The notes beneath the pieces were generated by a model, which worked only from the letters and a program-made list of their open reading frames with translations, was not told where the DNA came from and searched no databases. From assembly GCA_900642245.1 (NCBI GenBank), contig CAAAJI010000005.1:695258-759257 (forward strand): a stretch of 64,000 bases of DNA, given 5' to 3'. Below, piece by piece: positions 43,144 to 54,575 of this stretch. Each line of letters opens with the position of its first letter. Position 1 is the stretch's first letter. Made by a program: the position numbers and the translations under genes. This DNA is from Fragilaria radians (Eukaryota > Bacillariophyta > Fragilariophyceae > Fragilariales > Fragilariaceae).

Positions 43144-45231
43144 TCACGGTGGTTTATTAATTGCTTCCGCAGCAATTGTGTCATTGATAAATGCAACTTT
43201 CCGCCGCTCGTCCACCGTATGCCCTGTCTCTGATCCTGAATCAATCGAGTCATTTGATCCCTCCTGATCCACTTTCTGATACAGTTCAACATCAGCCTTG
43301 CACTTTTTGACCATACAGATTAGAATCAGAAGTGTCACGAACACACCCGCTGTTAAAGCAAAGCAGGCTCCAATTATACCCTCTCGACCTAAAGCATAAC
43401 TTTTGCTTTCGGCACTCTCTAGTTTCTTTTCCTCCTTCACCTCAGGATTTGGCAAAGGGAATAGCATGCCTTCTGGAAAGCCTAGAAAGGCTAGTCGTTG
43501 GATTTTCTCGTCGTTACGGCTAAAATTTCCCTTTGACATACGCTTTTTCATGAATTTGCCAAGTATCTGCAAAACCTCTTCATTTGATGTTGATGAATAG
43601 AGCTCGGATGTGAAGAAGCCTTCTACCACAAAGCAAAAAGAACCTTTATCTACTGGTTTCAAATCTGACTCGTCGCAACTTTGATTGGAGACTTTGTCAA
43701 CAGGTTTTGAGGATATACTCAAGAACGCAAATTTGTCAGTGCCTTTGGATGCGTACAAAATGCGCCGAAACCGGTACTTGCAATTTAGAAATCGTATCGC
43801 AAGCTCTCGATGAAGAATTGGCTCCATTTTTCTAACAGACATTTCTGGGTCTCCGTCAGGTCTCAAGATCATGAGATATTGAAACTTGAATAGACTCTCC
43901 ACCACATTTGTTTGATTCGCTCTATAACACTGTGTCAGCAATTCATTACCGCCTCCCTTGGAAGCGTCCGTGAATCCTGCATCATTTTTATGAATGATTT
44001 CACTTAGACTGGCATTTAGTGATGCATTTTTGGATGTGATCCCTCCTCCTTCTGAGAGTAGTATTGGATCAGAAGAGCTTTCTCCCATATCATCTGGGTC
44101 CGTACTATTCCGTTTTGAGTCTTCGTTTTCCTCTAAGGTAGCGTTCATCAAATCTGTATGAGCTTCGGAGTCTCCTCTGCCGGTAGAATTTCCTTGTGGT
44201 TGCACTCTTTTATCCTTACTCTCCTCTGGAATACCTTGAGTACTATTCTTATCATCCAATCCCTGACTTGTGTTGCTATATGATTGATCAACGTGTTCAA
44301 AAGTCTCTCCATCGATAGTCTGAGATTTGTTTGAATTATCAACTCCATTCCTAGTGTTATTGCTTTTGTCGGCCTTGTAGTTGTCAATTGTATTGTGGAT
44401 ACTTGATTCACTTTCATTATGGATCACATGACGAGTAATATTTCTTTCGTTTTCGTTATCAGGTCTATCCGATGAATTAGTTACATCATCCACTAAGGTC
44501 TGCTCATAAACTAAGCCACTCTCCTGGGGGACATCCCCGCTGGTATCGACATATGATCCATTCGTAGAGTTAGCTCCTTTGCTGCAATTTTCTTTCGAAT
44601 ATTGATTGGGATCTTCCCTAGTTGAAGATGGAGAAAATGAAAATGTTCCAAAAGTTTCATAATTGGGTTGCTCCACTGATTCGAAAGGAATAGGGATCGC
44701 CACGCCATTTGATGAAAGCAATCCATTGATAGGATGATTTATTGGTGCCTTGTTTTCCATCAATGATGGGGATATCATGGGCCTTTGTGAAGATGGAAAC
44801 TGAGGCAAGGCTTTACCATCAATGTCAAAATAAGGGATTGGCGTAGTAGGCGCTTTGGTCATTTTGAAAGATGCTGCACTTGCATTATTATTTTGCACGT
44901 TGTGAATCATCGGATCGATCTTTTTGTATCCTTTACTCCCTTTATTTGAATTATCGTCAGGTGGGAAGAGATCATTATCTTGTCTTATTCTGTCGATTTT
45001 TGAGGACTTCATAATATTGGGACTCGTTGGAGATCGATCAAAAATAGTGCTAATACTACTTCTATGAAGGATATTCAATTCTTTATCATTTTCATTTAGT
45101 CGACGACTTGTACTACCACGTACACCAGTTCCGTGACAAATGTTCATTCTCCCGTGGAGAAAGCCAAATAGGATTGTAGAGTATGCAAGGAGATAAGCCC
45201 GATGAAGAACTGAAATCATCGTAACTTTCAT
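43144..45231 (-). CDS. Type I membrane protein with long low-complexity ectodomain, unknown
   Basis: 695 residues from the ATG at 45231. An N-terminal hydrophobic stretch (about 8-25) is a likely signal peptide, and one transmembrane helix lies at about 619-641 (IIGACFALTAGVFVTLLILI), leaving a 54-residue charged cytoplasmic tail. Residues about 40-430 are rich in Asn, Ser, Asp and Thr with many N-glycosylation sequons and no evident fold. A more ordered region follows (about 445-600): ESLFKFQYLMILRPDGD..., several Cys, CFVVEGFFTSEL. It precedes the membrane and has the size and position of an SEA-like domain, as in many diatom surface proteins. Function is unknown; a cell-wall or surface role is a guess from architecture. 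Confidence 0.65.
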   Translation of the reverse strand: MKVTMISVLHRAYLLAYSTILFGFLHGRMNICHGTGVRGSTSRRLNENDKELNILHRSSISTIFDRSPTSPNIMKSSKIDRIRQDNDLFPPDDNSNKGSKGYKKIDPMIHNVQNNNASAASFKMTKAPTTPIPYFDIDGKALPQFPSSQRPMISPSLMENKAPINHPINGLLSSNGVAIPIPFESVEQPNYETFGTFSFSPSSTREDPNQYSKENCSKGANSTNGSYVDTSGDVPQESGLVYEQTLVDDVTNSSDRPDNENERNITRHVIHNESESSIHNTIDNYKADKSNNTRNGVDNSNKSQTIDGETFEHVDQSYSNTSQGLDDKNSTQGIPEESKDKRVQPQGNSTGRGDSEAHTDLMNATLEENEDSKRNSTDPDDMGESSSDPILLSEGGGITSKNASLNASLSEIIHKNDAGFTDASKGGGNELLTQCYRANQTNVVESLFKFQYLMILRPDGDPEMSVRKMEPILHRELAIRFLNCKYRFRRILYASKGTDKFAFLSISSKPVDKVSNQSCDESDLKPVDKGSFCFVVEGFFTSELYSSTSNEEVLQILGKFMKKRMSKGNFSRNDEKIQRLAFLGFPEGMLFPLPNPEVKEEKKLESAESKSYALGREGIIGACFALTAGVFVTLLILICMVKKCKADVELYQKVDQEGSNDSIDSGSETGHTVDERRKVAFINDTIAAEAINKPP

Positions 45232-46350
45232 AAAATGAAAGGTGCTAGAATATAAAAGCTCTTATGAATGAGTTGACCGAAGGAGATGAAAAGTGGAGAG
45301 ATGGCAAAGGAAAACAAATTTCGGATTCAAGAAATTGTGAGGTGCGCCAATTCAGTCGTTTTGCGAGTGAAAACCAAACACTAACTAACTCTCCCTTGGC
45401 ACAAAATGGAATTTCTTTATTCCGTTAAGATTAATGGTTATGCAATAGTTTTTGACACACCAAGTTTCATAAAATATTTCATAATTTGATTTGACCTCAA
45501 AGTTTACAACACTATTAATTACAATTCTCTTGAATCCTGGGGAAAATGCAGATCTTTTCTAGATGTCTTTCTAAGGATCAAGCAACGCGCAGCATGCAAC
45601 ACTACAGGCATTACATTTCATAGAGTTACTTTCCTTTGCATACTTTTACAGTAGTCTCAATAACCCCCTACTTCATTGCTGCTAGAAATGATTAAGAATG
45701 AAACTTAGACAGGCCATTAGAGAGATCAAGGGAAGTGACATCCAATCTCACCCAATTGATAGCTAAGTTTGGTTACAAGTCAATAAAATTCATAGTTTTA
45801 CCACCCCTGGAGCGCTATCATTCACAATTCTGAGACCTACAAGCAAAATGGAAGGTATCGAGGCGAGTACTTAGGCAAGAAACCGATCAATCAGGTATTA
45901 GAATGTTGCTCCTTTAAATCAAACAGTCAAGGCCAGATATTGGGAATGTCAAAATATATGGATAGGGCTGCTGTAGAGGCCTACAACGAAATTTTTTGAG
46001 ATTTAGTTTGATTCTTGTCCTGTGTGGTATCATGCTCCTCCTGAATTCCATTCTGTTGAAATTGTCTAAAGTATATATTGTAGATGCAAGTTCCAGAATT
46101 ATAAGCAAGATTTTTAGCATTTAAGTCGCCATAATTTTCAGCGAATATTCTTCTTCTGTTCCAATGAAACAATGTACCATTCTGGACTTTGGTTATCGAC
46201 TTTTCTATCTGCCTTGCCAAACAATCTTTTAGATTTTGATTTTTGCTCACTATTCTTGATTACACGCCAAGGTATATTCTTCGACATTTTGGAAGAAGAT
46301 TGAAATTACCTGTGCAAAATCAATCAATTGAACTAAGACGTCTTGAACAT
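45232..46350. other. Intergenic, no gene seen
   Basis: About 1.1 kb between two minus-strand genes. Open frames at 45914-46120 and 45981-46250 show no domain. Confidence 0.5.
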
Positions 46351-47511
46351 TCAAAGGGTCATATCCCGTTTTCGCTTCCACCAAATATTACATTGACGTC
46401 TATTTTGTCGCTTATATCCTAGACATCCATAAATCAAAGATTCTATAAAACTTGGTTGAGATTGATTTTTGTTTGGGAGTGTGTCAACGCTATGCCTTGG
46501 CCCCATACTTCCTCCCAATCGATGTACTGCATAACCTGAATCGAAGAGTTGTCGACACAGCGATTTAAAATTTGATAATTCTATTTTTGAACCTACGTTA
46601 CCTTCCATGAATATATTCTCAATGACTCCAGACTTGAGTAGTTTCGATGCTCCTTGAAACACCTGTGATTCCAATCCTTCGACGTCAACCTTAAGCACAG
46701 CAATTGTTACACCTTTTTTTCGTGATGTCGACGACAGCCATCCCCTCGATAGTGCAACTTTATCTAGTGTCTCTACAGAGACGGGAATGGCATTGGAATC
46801 TGATTGATTCGTGACTACTCGGCTAGCACCATTTGAGAGTCCATGAATTGGCTGTTCGAGCCAAAAGTGTCCTTCAACATCACTGATCCCCCGTGCGTGA
46901 ATTGTGATAGAACCTTCACCAGCTGTTCGATGAGGAATGTTATCCTGGCTGTCCCAACCGTTGAGACGGAGACTTTGACACAAACGATTCAAATTGACAG
47001 GATTAGGTTCCCAAACATAAACATCGTGGCCCATAGATACGGATAAAAGGGAAAACCATCCAATGTTGCCTCCAACATCCAATACAATAGTACGAGCAGC
47101 TTTGTCCAATATTTCTATAAATGCCTTAGACAAATCCTTCTCATAATATTTTCCCCAATCCATGATGGAATACCGGACGGGATCAAAGCTTTGTTTATGA
47201 ACGGCAATCCAAAACTGTGGATAAAGTGACGTCCACCGAGCATGCAATAGCCCATTGTTTGGATCTAATCGATTTCCATTGTAGAGTTCGTTCAAAAGCG
47301 TTGGACAGTTCACAGTGCCGTTGTTGTCATCAATGTAGGAAGTATGACTTTTTTCGTTGGCCGAAACTGATGATTTTCGAATTTCCTGAAGTCTCCGACT
47401 AGTTAAACTGGATGCTGACAACGCCATAAGCCATGGGAAGGATTTCCATAACCGTGTGCATATTGTCAATAAGGAGAGGATTCGAATAAAAATGGCTTGG
47501 ATGCTCTTCAT
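46351..47511 (-). CDS. FkbM-family methyltransferase, membrane-anchored
   Basis: 386 residues, ATG at 47511. One N-terminal hydrophobic helix (about 5-35) suggests a signal anchor to the ER or Golgi. The catalytic domain is FkbM/Methyltransf_21: motif I TIVLDVGGNIGWFSLL (141-156), YVWEPNPVNLNRL (about 164-176), the VSVETLDKV element, and AVLKVDVEGLESQVFQGA (about 271-289). A C-terminal Cys/Arg-rich tail follows. FkbM enzymes carry out O-methylation, often of sugars or polyketides. With a secretory anchor the likeliest substrate is a glycan, but this is inference. It is divergent from the LRR gene, with about 270 bases between starts. Confidence 0.85.
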   Translation of the reverse strand: MKSIQAIFIRILSLLTICTRLWKSFPWLMALSASSLTSRRLQEIRKSSVSANEKSHTSYIDDNNGTVNCPTLLNELYNGNRLDPNNGLLHARWTSLYPQFWIAVHKQSFDPVRYSIMDWGKYYEKDLSKAFIEILDKAARTIVLDVGGNIGWFSLLSVSMGHDVYVWEPNPVNLNRLCQSLRLNGWDSQDNIPHRTAGEGSITIHARGISDVEGHFWLEQPIHGLSNGASRVVTNQSDSNAIPVSVETLDKVALSRGWLSSTSRKKGVTIAVLKVDVEGLESQVFQGASKLLKSGVIENIFMEGNVGSKIELSNFKSLCRQLFDSGYAVHRLGGSMGPRHSVDTLPNKNQSQPSFIESLIYGCLGYKRQNRRQCNIWWKRKRDMTL

Positions 47512-47783
47512 TCTGGCAATTTATATCAAGCTTCAAAGCACCCAGTTGACGATCTCGTCCTGTACTACGAGTATTTTTTATTCAAGTACACTAACCCAAA
47601 ACCACGTAGAAAAGATTCTGTAAATGCAATACATAATAAGTGAAATGCTTTTTCACAATAAAAATTGTAAAAAATTGTTTGGTAAACTAAGGTGACGTTG
47701 TACTGACGACAGCGCTAGGTAGAAATGGTTGAAGCAATTCTTACGCCCCAGTTTGTTCGAAGCGAATTTGCTGGGGAGGCACC

Positions 47784-49712
47784 ATGAATAATGATATAAT
47801 TTGGCAATCAAGAAGGCTTACGAAGGCATCAATTTGGTCAACCAGGATATCCAATACACACTCGCACGAGTCATCCCGCAATAGATCGGCACCCATTGAT
47901 GGATCTGTTGATGAAAATGCTAGCGAAGCTGATTATTACGACAACCAAAGACCAGGTGCCTACGAGATTACTAGAAGTAGACTAATGTCATTATCAAGTA
48001 GGAATTGGGAAAGTCTTGAAGTCGACTTAAGGCAGAGGAGCGGCGAAGAATCATCTCACAAGCATCGACGGAAATATTATCTTGCTATTTTCGTTTTCGT
48101 GGTTGTCATTATCCTGATATCTATTGGAATCCGAGTTCTCATTCAAGCTAGGAGGAAAGGTACAAGCCAAGATGAGAATAAAAAAATTACTGAGCTTTGT
48201 ACCAACCTCGGAAATATGTATAAATCAAATGACCCATTTCAATATTGTAAATGTATTCAACTGCTTCCCGAAATCGATAACGAATTCTGGAAGATATATA
48301 GTGTGGTGAAATCTACTCGGGGGATTGCAGAATACATAAATGATGATGATCCTAACCAAGTTTGCTCTTCAACGAACCTAGCAATTCTGTGGATTACATG
48401 GGAGCTTCGGACCTCATTGAATCGCAATGTGTACATAGACTTTGAATCCATACAAACTCGTTTTATCTTGGTACTTCTCTATTTCGAATGGAGAGGAAAT
48501 GAATGGAAAAACCATACTGGTTGGCTTAGTAATGAAACTATCTGCGAATGGTACGGTGTCAGATGCGACAATCAAAGTAGGGTAACCCAATTATCGTTGC
48601 GGCAAAATAATTTACACGGTACATTAGAGTCAAGACTTGGTCTACTTCGAAATATGAGATCCTTGGATCTTGTCTATAATATGTTATCGGGTTCCATTCC
48701 ACTCGAATTATGGTCTTTGCCTCTTCTTGGTAAGCGAAGAATGACTAATTTGTTTTTCTTTCTCTCAAATCAAAGATGGTGTCTTACTATGTCTCTTCAA
48801 AGAGGAAGTCCAGTTGTCGTATAACTTGATAACGGGAGCAATATCTTACGATACAGGGGCTCTGGTAACTGAAGGAAGACAAGAATCTGCATTAAAGTTC
48901 TTTGATATTGACTACAATCCTATAACCGGCATGTTCCCAGTTGCGGGTTTCACAGGCTTAGTAAACGTAAGTATGTCTTTTACTGACATATCTGGATCGC
49001 TTCCAGATGAGATTGGCCTGCTCAGTAATTTGGAGTCAATTTCCCTGATGGGAAATATGATGTTTTCTGGAACTCTACCTTCAACACTATCATTCCTTAC
49101 AATGCTGAAGAATTTATCACTAAGCTTCACAGATTTCACTGGGACTCTACCAGAAACGATAGGAACCATGACCAACTTGGGTGAGTTAACATGTACACAA
49201 TCAAAATTTCCATTTTTTGCTTACTTTATGTCATCCAAGTTCATATCGCAATAAATAGCTTGAAAATAAGAGGAAGAATTCCGTCTACGATTGGAAATTT
49301 AACTAACTTAGGTATGAATTCTTGAGGACAAAATTATCTTTGATGATTAGCTTACTTATTCTTACTTTACCTTCTCTAAGAATACCTGGACTTGAGTCAT
49401 AGTTCTTTGACAGGAGAGATTCCTTCTGAGATTGGATTATGTACTGCTCTTTCAGCGGTATTTCTGCAAAAAAATTTACTATCTGGTACCTTGCCCAAGG
49501 TGTTCCAAAACCTTGTCAAGATAAATGATGTCATGTTAAATGACAACTTTAATTTGATGGGTGATTTGTCTGAAGAAATTGTTTTTCTATCGAACTTGAA
49601 GTATCTCAACATCTACTCGACTGCAATAACGATCGATTGTAGCGTTTCGTGTAATGCAACAAAATCTGGAATGTTGCTTTTCAGTAATTTACCAGCTTGT
49701 GTGTGTAATTAA
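47784..49712 (+). CDS. Leucine-rich-repeat single-pass membrane protein
   Basis: Four exons: 47784-48729, 48776-49180, 49240-49311 and 49381-49712, giving 584 residues. Introns are 46, 59 and 69 bp, all phase 1. Each splice rebuilds an LRR, for example TNL-VHIAINSLKIRGRIPSTIGNLTNL-EYLDLSHSSLTGEIPS. About 97 cytosolic residues precede one transmembrane helix (99-120), so the LRRs are extracellular or lumenal, a type II arrangement frequent in diatom LRR proteins. The LRR cap has a WRGNEW...CEWYGVRC motif like plant LRRNT_2 domains. About ten plant-type repeats (L..N.L.G.IP..I) follow, and the protein ends in a short Cys-containing cap (CSVSCNATKSG...ACVCN). There is no kinase domain. Ligand and role are unknown; adhesion or recognition is typical. 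Confidence 0.85.
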
Positions 49713-50199
49713 ACTTTTTTCTATGAACATTGCAATCCGAAAACATGATCAAAATACAACAACAACAAAGTCTTGCAAGAGGAAAACAATTGAGATAAAG
49801 TGAAAAATATCCACCTGGTAACTTGTAAACTACTGTTATTTCCAAGTTGCAACAATTTGACAAATGCAAGTGAATTACCAACCATTATTACTGCCTAGTC
49901 ACTGGGAATCCTGTTCCTCTTTTCTTCCCTATCAAGTTTTGCAAATTTGTATAAAAGGATATTGAGCAAATTAAAGATATGAAACCACAGTCATTGTCTT
50001 GACCTACTTAATGCCTCACAGCACTATTGCTTTAGTTGATATATGTTATAAATTCCTTTCAAGTTCAACTTCTTTTCTTATCCTAATACTGAGTCAGGAC
50101 TGAGGAACTGCTGAATCAGATCTTGTTAAACTAAATTCATATAAAGGTTTTCTTCAACCAATACAATAGGAAGATGCACCGTATGGTACTTGCTTCCCT
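49713..50199. other. Spacer downstream of the LRR gene
   Basis: AT-rich sequence between the LRR gene and the copia relic. It may include an LTR of that element, but no paired repeat was found by eye. Confidence 0.4.
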
Positions 50200-51930
50200 A
50201 ATTGAGAGTGGATATGCCTAGACAACTCATGCACAGCATTTTGCCCTTCCACGCTTGATCACTTTGCTAAATGGAATAGTTTTCCAACTTCTTTCCGATA
50301 ATATTTTTGCTCGGCTTTATTAGTGTCATCATTGTCCTTTGTTGAAACTTTGCCTGGAACTGTTGGGGAGGAAATTATTGTATCAAGCAAAACAAATTTA
50401 TCCTTTAAAGTCTGTAATAGATCTGCTGTATTTTGCTTGAATCCAGTTTTTGCAATCAATAAAACAATCTTTTGCCAAATGCCATTGCTGCTTCCCATAA
50501 TGGAGTGCATGCAGAAGCTTCAAAACTGAGTTGACTTCATAGAATCTCGCAAACCCTTGTGAAAACTGACCATATAAGAATATACCCATGACATTACTTC
50601 GATCTGCCATCCAGCCATAATTTTGAAAACAACAAATACACAAATATTGATGTCATTAACCCATGGTGATGATGTGTTAGATGAATCATAAGGAACTCCA
50701 TCTGTTGCTGCAATCCTCTGGCGGCTAATATGACACAGACCACTCCACTTGGCTTCTTCTTCATTGCCCAAGTAAAGGTGATATGTTTTGCAACTTTAGG
50801 AGCAGATTTACGCTCAAAACCTTCCCATACCTTGTGCTTAACCATTCTTGCATGTGCATACTAAACCCATTGTTCCTTGCCTTCCGCCTTCATTCCCTGA
50901 AACATCAAGTTGGTTCTATCCTCCCATCCTTTTTATCAAAGAAACTAGTGAACATCCACTGTGTGCAGGCATCCACCATAATTCTCCAATATGGTCTTTT
51001 AAGCTTGAGGCCTTCAACTGGCTGTTTTATCTTTGACAAATCCAAAAATATGCGTTCCTTCGTAAACCACAATGCCTCTGTATTTCTACTAGGTATTCAG
51101 CTTGCTTTAACTAATGTTGTGGCACTGAACAAATTAAATTGTTGCTCTAACACAATATTGACATCTTCCACTACAACATTTCAGAATTCTTCTACATGCT
51201 TGTTACAAACCACCATGGGTAAATTTCCTATTTTCAATTATGATATATTCATTGGATACCTGCATTTCTGACTCATTTCTGAAGCTCTACCATCTCAATT
51301 GCTGATCCTGTAGAATGTGCTGATGCTCCTGAATCTGCAATAATATCATGTGGATGCAACATAATCTAAGGGTCCTTTGCAAAATTCAAATCACATACCA
51401 TGAACTCTAAGTTGCTGCTACTACTTACTGTATTCAGAGATGTTGCTGCTACCTCTTTCTTCTTCATCTATTCTGGGCATTATCCTTTTTTCTGGCTCTA
51501 TCCAGCAGCTCATTCACTATGACCTTTCTTTCCATAATGACTGCAGGTTTCAGAAGACATGGCTCTACTCTTTGCCTTTCCACTCTTTTTTGAACATTCA
51601 CTTACCTAGTGTCCTTCCTTCTTGCGCAATGCTATTGTGGTTCCAAGATCATCATCCATGTCCATCATGACACCATAAAGTTGGCAATGCAAAGCTTCCA
51701 TTATTTCTTGTAGATCATCAAGAATTTCTGGATTCCCCTTATCCTGTTGTGAATTCAAAAATGATGATTGATATTTAATTGATGAAGCATCAATTACCAC
51801 TGCCATAAATTCAACCTCTGAGATGATGTTAACACTTGAAAACTTTGCAAACAGATCTGATGGTTTATCCTTCTTATTCATGTTAATACTATTTAATTCT
51901 GCTCTCAATTCAACTTTTAGAATATGCAAT
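50200..51930 (-). mobile_element. Degenerate Ty1/copia retrotransposon
   Basis: Read on the minus strand, the domains appear in canonical copia order but with stops and frameshifts. Gag (51929-51606) carries LRAELNSINMNKKDKPSDLF. A zinc knuckle reads CSHYGKKGHS (about 51540). The protease motif IIADSGASAHSTG is near 51320-51355. An integrase remnant follows, then reverse transcriptase with KVWEGFERKSAPK and ITFTWAMKKKPSGVV (about 50845-50700). The RT tail reads EQKYYRKEVGKLFHLAKW and QNAVHELSRHI (about 50300-50210). The WAMKKK and VGKLLH-type blocks resemble diatom CoDi elements. LTRs were not resolved. The element cannot be active as it stands. Confidence 0.85.
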
Positions 51931-52199
51931 TAACAGTCTCATAAGTCCGGGTGATTGAGATCAACGTGAAATATCAAAACAATTATTGAATCAAGACCTA
52001 TTTTTCCTTTTTTGGCAAACAATAGGTATCATCGTGTAGAACCACGGAGTAAAACAAGGAGATTTAGGAGATTTAGGAAACTTCTGTTGCAAATCAGGAA
52101 CGGACTCTTGAGACTTTTCATGATAAAAGTTGTGGCTGGGAAGGAGAATCGTGTAGGTTAGTACTTTCTTCAGAATCAGAAGTGCCACTGGGGGTCATA

Positions 52200-54002
52200 G
52201 GCTAGCAGCTGAGCTTATTCGCAATAGAATTTTCCAATTCTTCAAGCGTAGCTTTAAATCTGCTGACCCGTTCTGATTTGAAGTGATAAAGCCCGAGATT
52301 TGCACTTACAATTATTTTAAAATGATTGCCAAGGAGGATTTGACGGTATTGTTGTGAAGTCTTGACAATGGAGAGTAATTCTTTTTCCGTGGTTATATAA
52401 TTGCGCTGCGCGGAGTTTAGTTTTCTATGGTAAACAGCAATAAACCATGTGTCCTGACTAATTACAGCTCTCAGCTGACAATCAGATGTGTCCATATAGC
52501 TGTCAAAAGGTGCAGAAAAATCAGGATATTTCAAGGGGATCTCACGGTCAATCATGTTTTGTATCCCTTTCTTTTTGGTCCGGACCCCGTGTCCATTTAG
52601 CTTTCTTGCTTGTAATAAATGTTAAAGGCAAGATAATGTGGGATCGATGGTACCATAATTGTGGACAAAATTGACAAATCCTGCAAAATTAGTGTTTATT
52701 ATCAGGTTCTGCAAGTGCCAATCTTGACTTAATTCTCTTGAAGGAAAAGGTGTAACCTTTACAAATTCACTTCGGTGGTGGCTAAGTAGGTTTCTTCAAG
52801 ATGCAAGGGATTGAATGTGGTGTTTGAAGGAAAGTTTTGTGAATAAAATGATATTGTCGATCCCAACAATAAAATCTTCAAATCATAGAATACTTGAGTC
52901 TTGTGTTCCTGGAATATGTCTGATGAAGGCGGGCGAAAACATAAAGGACATTTTCACATAATAACTTAGATTGCTCTTCATGTTAAGAGTGGCAAGAACC
53001 ACGGTTAAGGTCAAGGCAAGTTGCAAATATGAGCCCCTGGATTTTCCAAAGCATTTCATCAATAAGCAGGAGGTGGGCATTTGTTGAGTTGTCGTAGATT
53101 GGTCGAGATACGTACGCCGCCATTGTTTTGATTGAAATGAACAAGGAGGACCCATTCTGAATGGATTTCAGCTTGTAGGACCCAATACAGCATAGTTATT
53201 CTACTTCATTTGTGCAATATAAAAAACATGCTGTGGGATTTTGTCAGATCTGGCGCAGAAGGGTGTGGCGTTGGTTTTGTCACTCAAGATGCGCCTGAAC
53301 ATTAGGTACTTTTCCAAGAGTTCCATCAAACAGGGAGACATACTTGGTATACGGATTCAGCAATTCATCTTGTTGAACAAAGGAAAAGTGGGTACGCTTG
53401 ATTATCATTGACCATTGATTATGATCATTTTATTCATTCGATGTAATGCTTTGTTCCAATCGTTTAACCACATTTTGGGCAATTTGGGGTTTTAGTACGG
53501 CAACTTTGTCCCAAGTAAATGTTTGGTGCTTAGTGTTAAAGATAAGGCCAACTTGATGGATATAGTGTATGCCAAGAATAATTTGGTGACGTCCGCCAGC
53601 TTATTCTTCCACGTATGCACAAATTGAAATTGTACCACTATTGTAAAAGTCAAGAAGTTAAATTTAAAAACGACAACTTCTTTTAGGTGAAAACGAGTGT
53701 ATTGGCCTTTAACTTGAATATTGATTTTTGGCTTGATGTTCACTTATGTTCCTGTAGCCCCGGTGTCAAGTAGTCCTAATAATAGTTGATTTAGATAGTT
53801 GTGATTTCAGAACTGATATTGCCAGATTTCTTTCTGAGTCTTGAATGATAAAAATCTTTTGGAGACAAACTAAGTTAAATGGTGCTTTTGACTTGTAGGG
53901 ATTAAACTCCCCAGCAGCATCCTTATAGATGGAAACAGCTAATTTCAAAATCATTTTAGGTTTCAGTATTTCAGTTGCAGTATGCCCTTTAACATGGGCC
54001 AA
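52200..54002 (-). mobile_element. Degenerate Ty3/gypsy retrotransposon
   Basis: On the minus strand: an upstream gag/protease region with the aspartic protease motif LLDTGATGT at about 53773-53747 followed by a stop; a reverse transcriptase relic with LIFATCLDLNRG (compare FATALDLNMGYYH) near 53010-53045; and the RNase H start SYMDTSDCQLRAVISQ, then YHRKLNSAQRNYITTEKELL (52555-52202). Several frames are needed to follow it, so it is inactive. It is a different superfamily from the adjacent copia relic, in the same orientation. Confidence 0.82.
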
Positions 54003-54575
54003 CCTTCAATACTTTTTCACATGAATCTGACCTAGACTCAGGTTTGCATCTATGCAATGTTTTAAGCAATTTTTTCATTTGTATTGTTGAAAATTCTTAT
54101 AAGATATCCTGCAACAGGTATCTATTTGTTCATCAACATCCTAATTGACTATCCATATGTTTCATAATATGAAACTTCTCTTCTAGTACTCCTAGCTTAA
54201 CAAAAGCAGTGAGTATACTTTGTGGCAGTTTCATATTGTACCCGAGGTATTATATATGCGCTATAACTCTATCGCTTCCTCAGCAAATTATTAGTGTTTA
54301 ATAGTAAGAAGACAGGGGTAATATCAATGGTTCGATTCGTTTTGGAGAACAATAACATTTTAATTTATGCTTTTACAGAGATAAGGAATTTTCATTTATC
54401 CCTAACGTCAAAAAGGAATGACTGGAGAAGAAATTGGTCACAAGTATTTTTTCGTTTACTTAGTGCTGGCTCGTACTGTTGAGACACACAAAACTTAACC
54501 TGTTCTAGATTACTGATAACTGAGATGATATTATATTCACTTTCATCTCGTTTCTATAAAAATTACAAGCTGTGA
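54003..54575. other. Intergenic, no gene seen
   Basis: AT-rich sequence between the gypsy relic and the orphan ORF. One open frame (54294-54482, +) has no recognisable content. Confidence 0.4.

Noticed and set aside
42975..43292. Minus-strand ORF crossing the 3' end of the membrane protein gene, with a GTAAGT donor-like site nearby
   Set aside because: The host gene's stop codon precedes the donor, and no splice pair joins the frames without removing the tail.
41199..49712. Interpreting the surface-gene run as a biosynthetic gene cluster
   Set aside because: No core scaffold enzyme, mixed strands and ordinary spacing. Only a weak functional theme is supportable.
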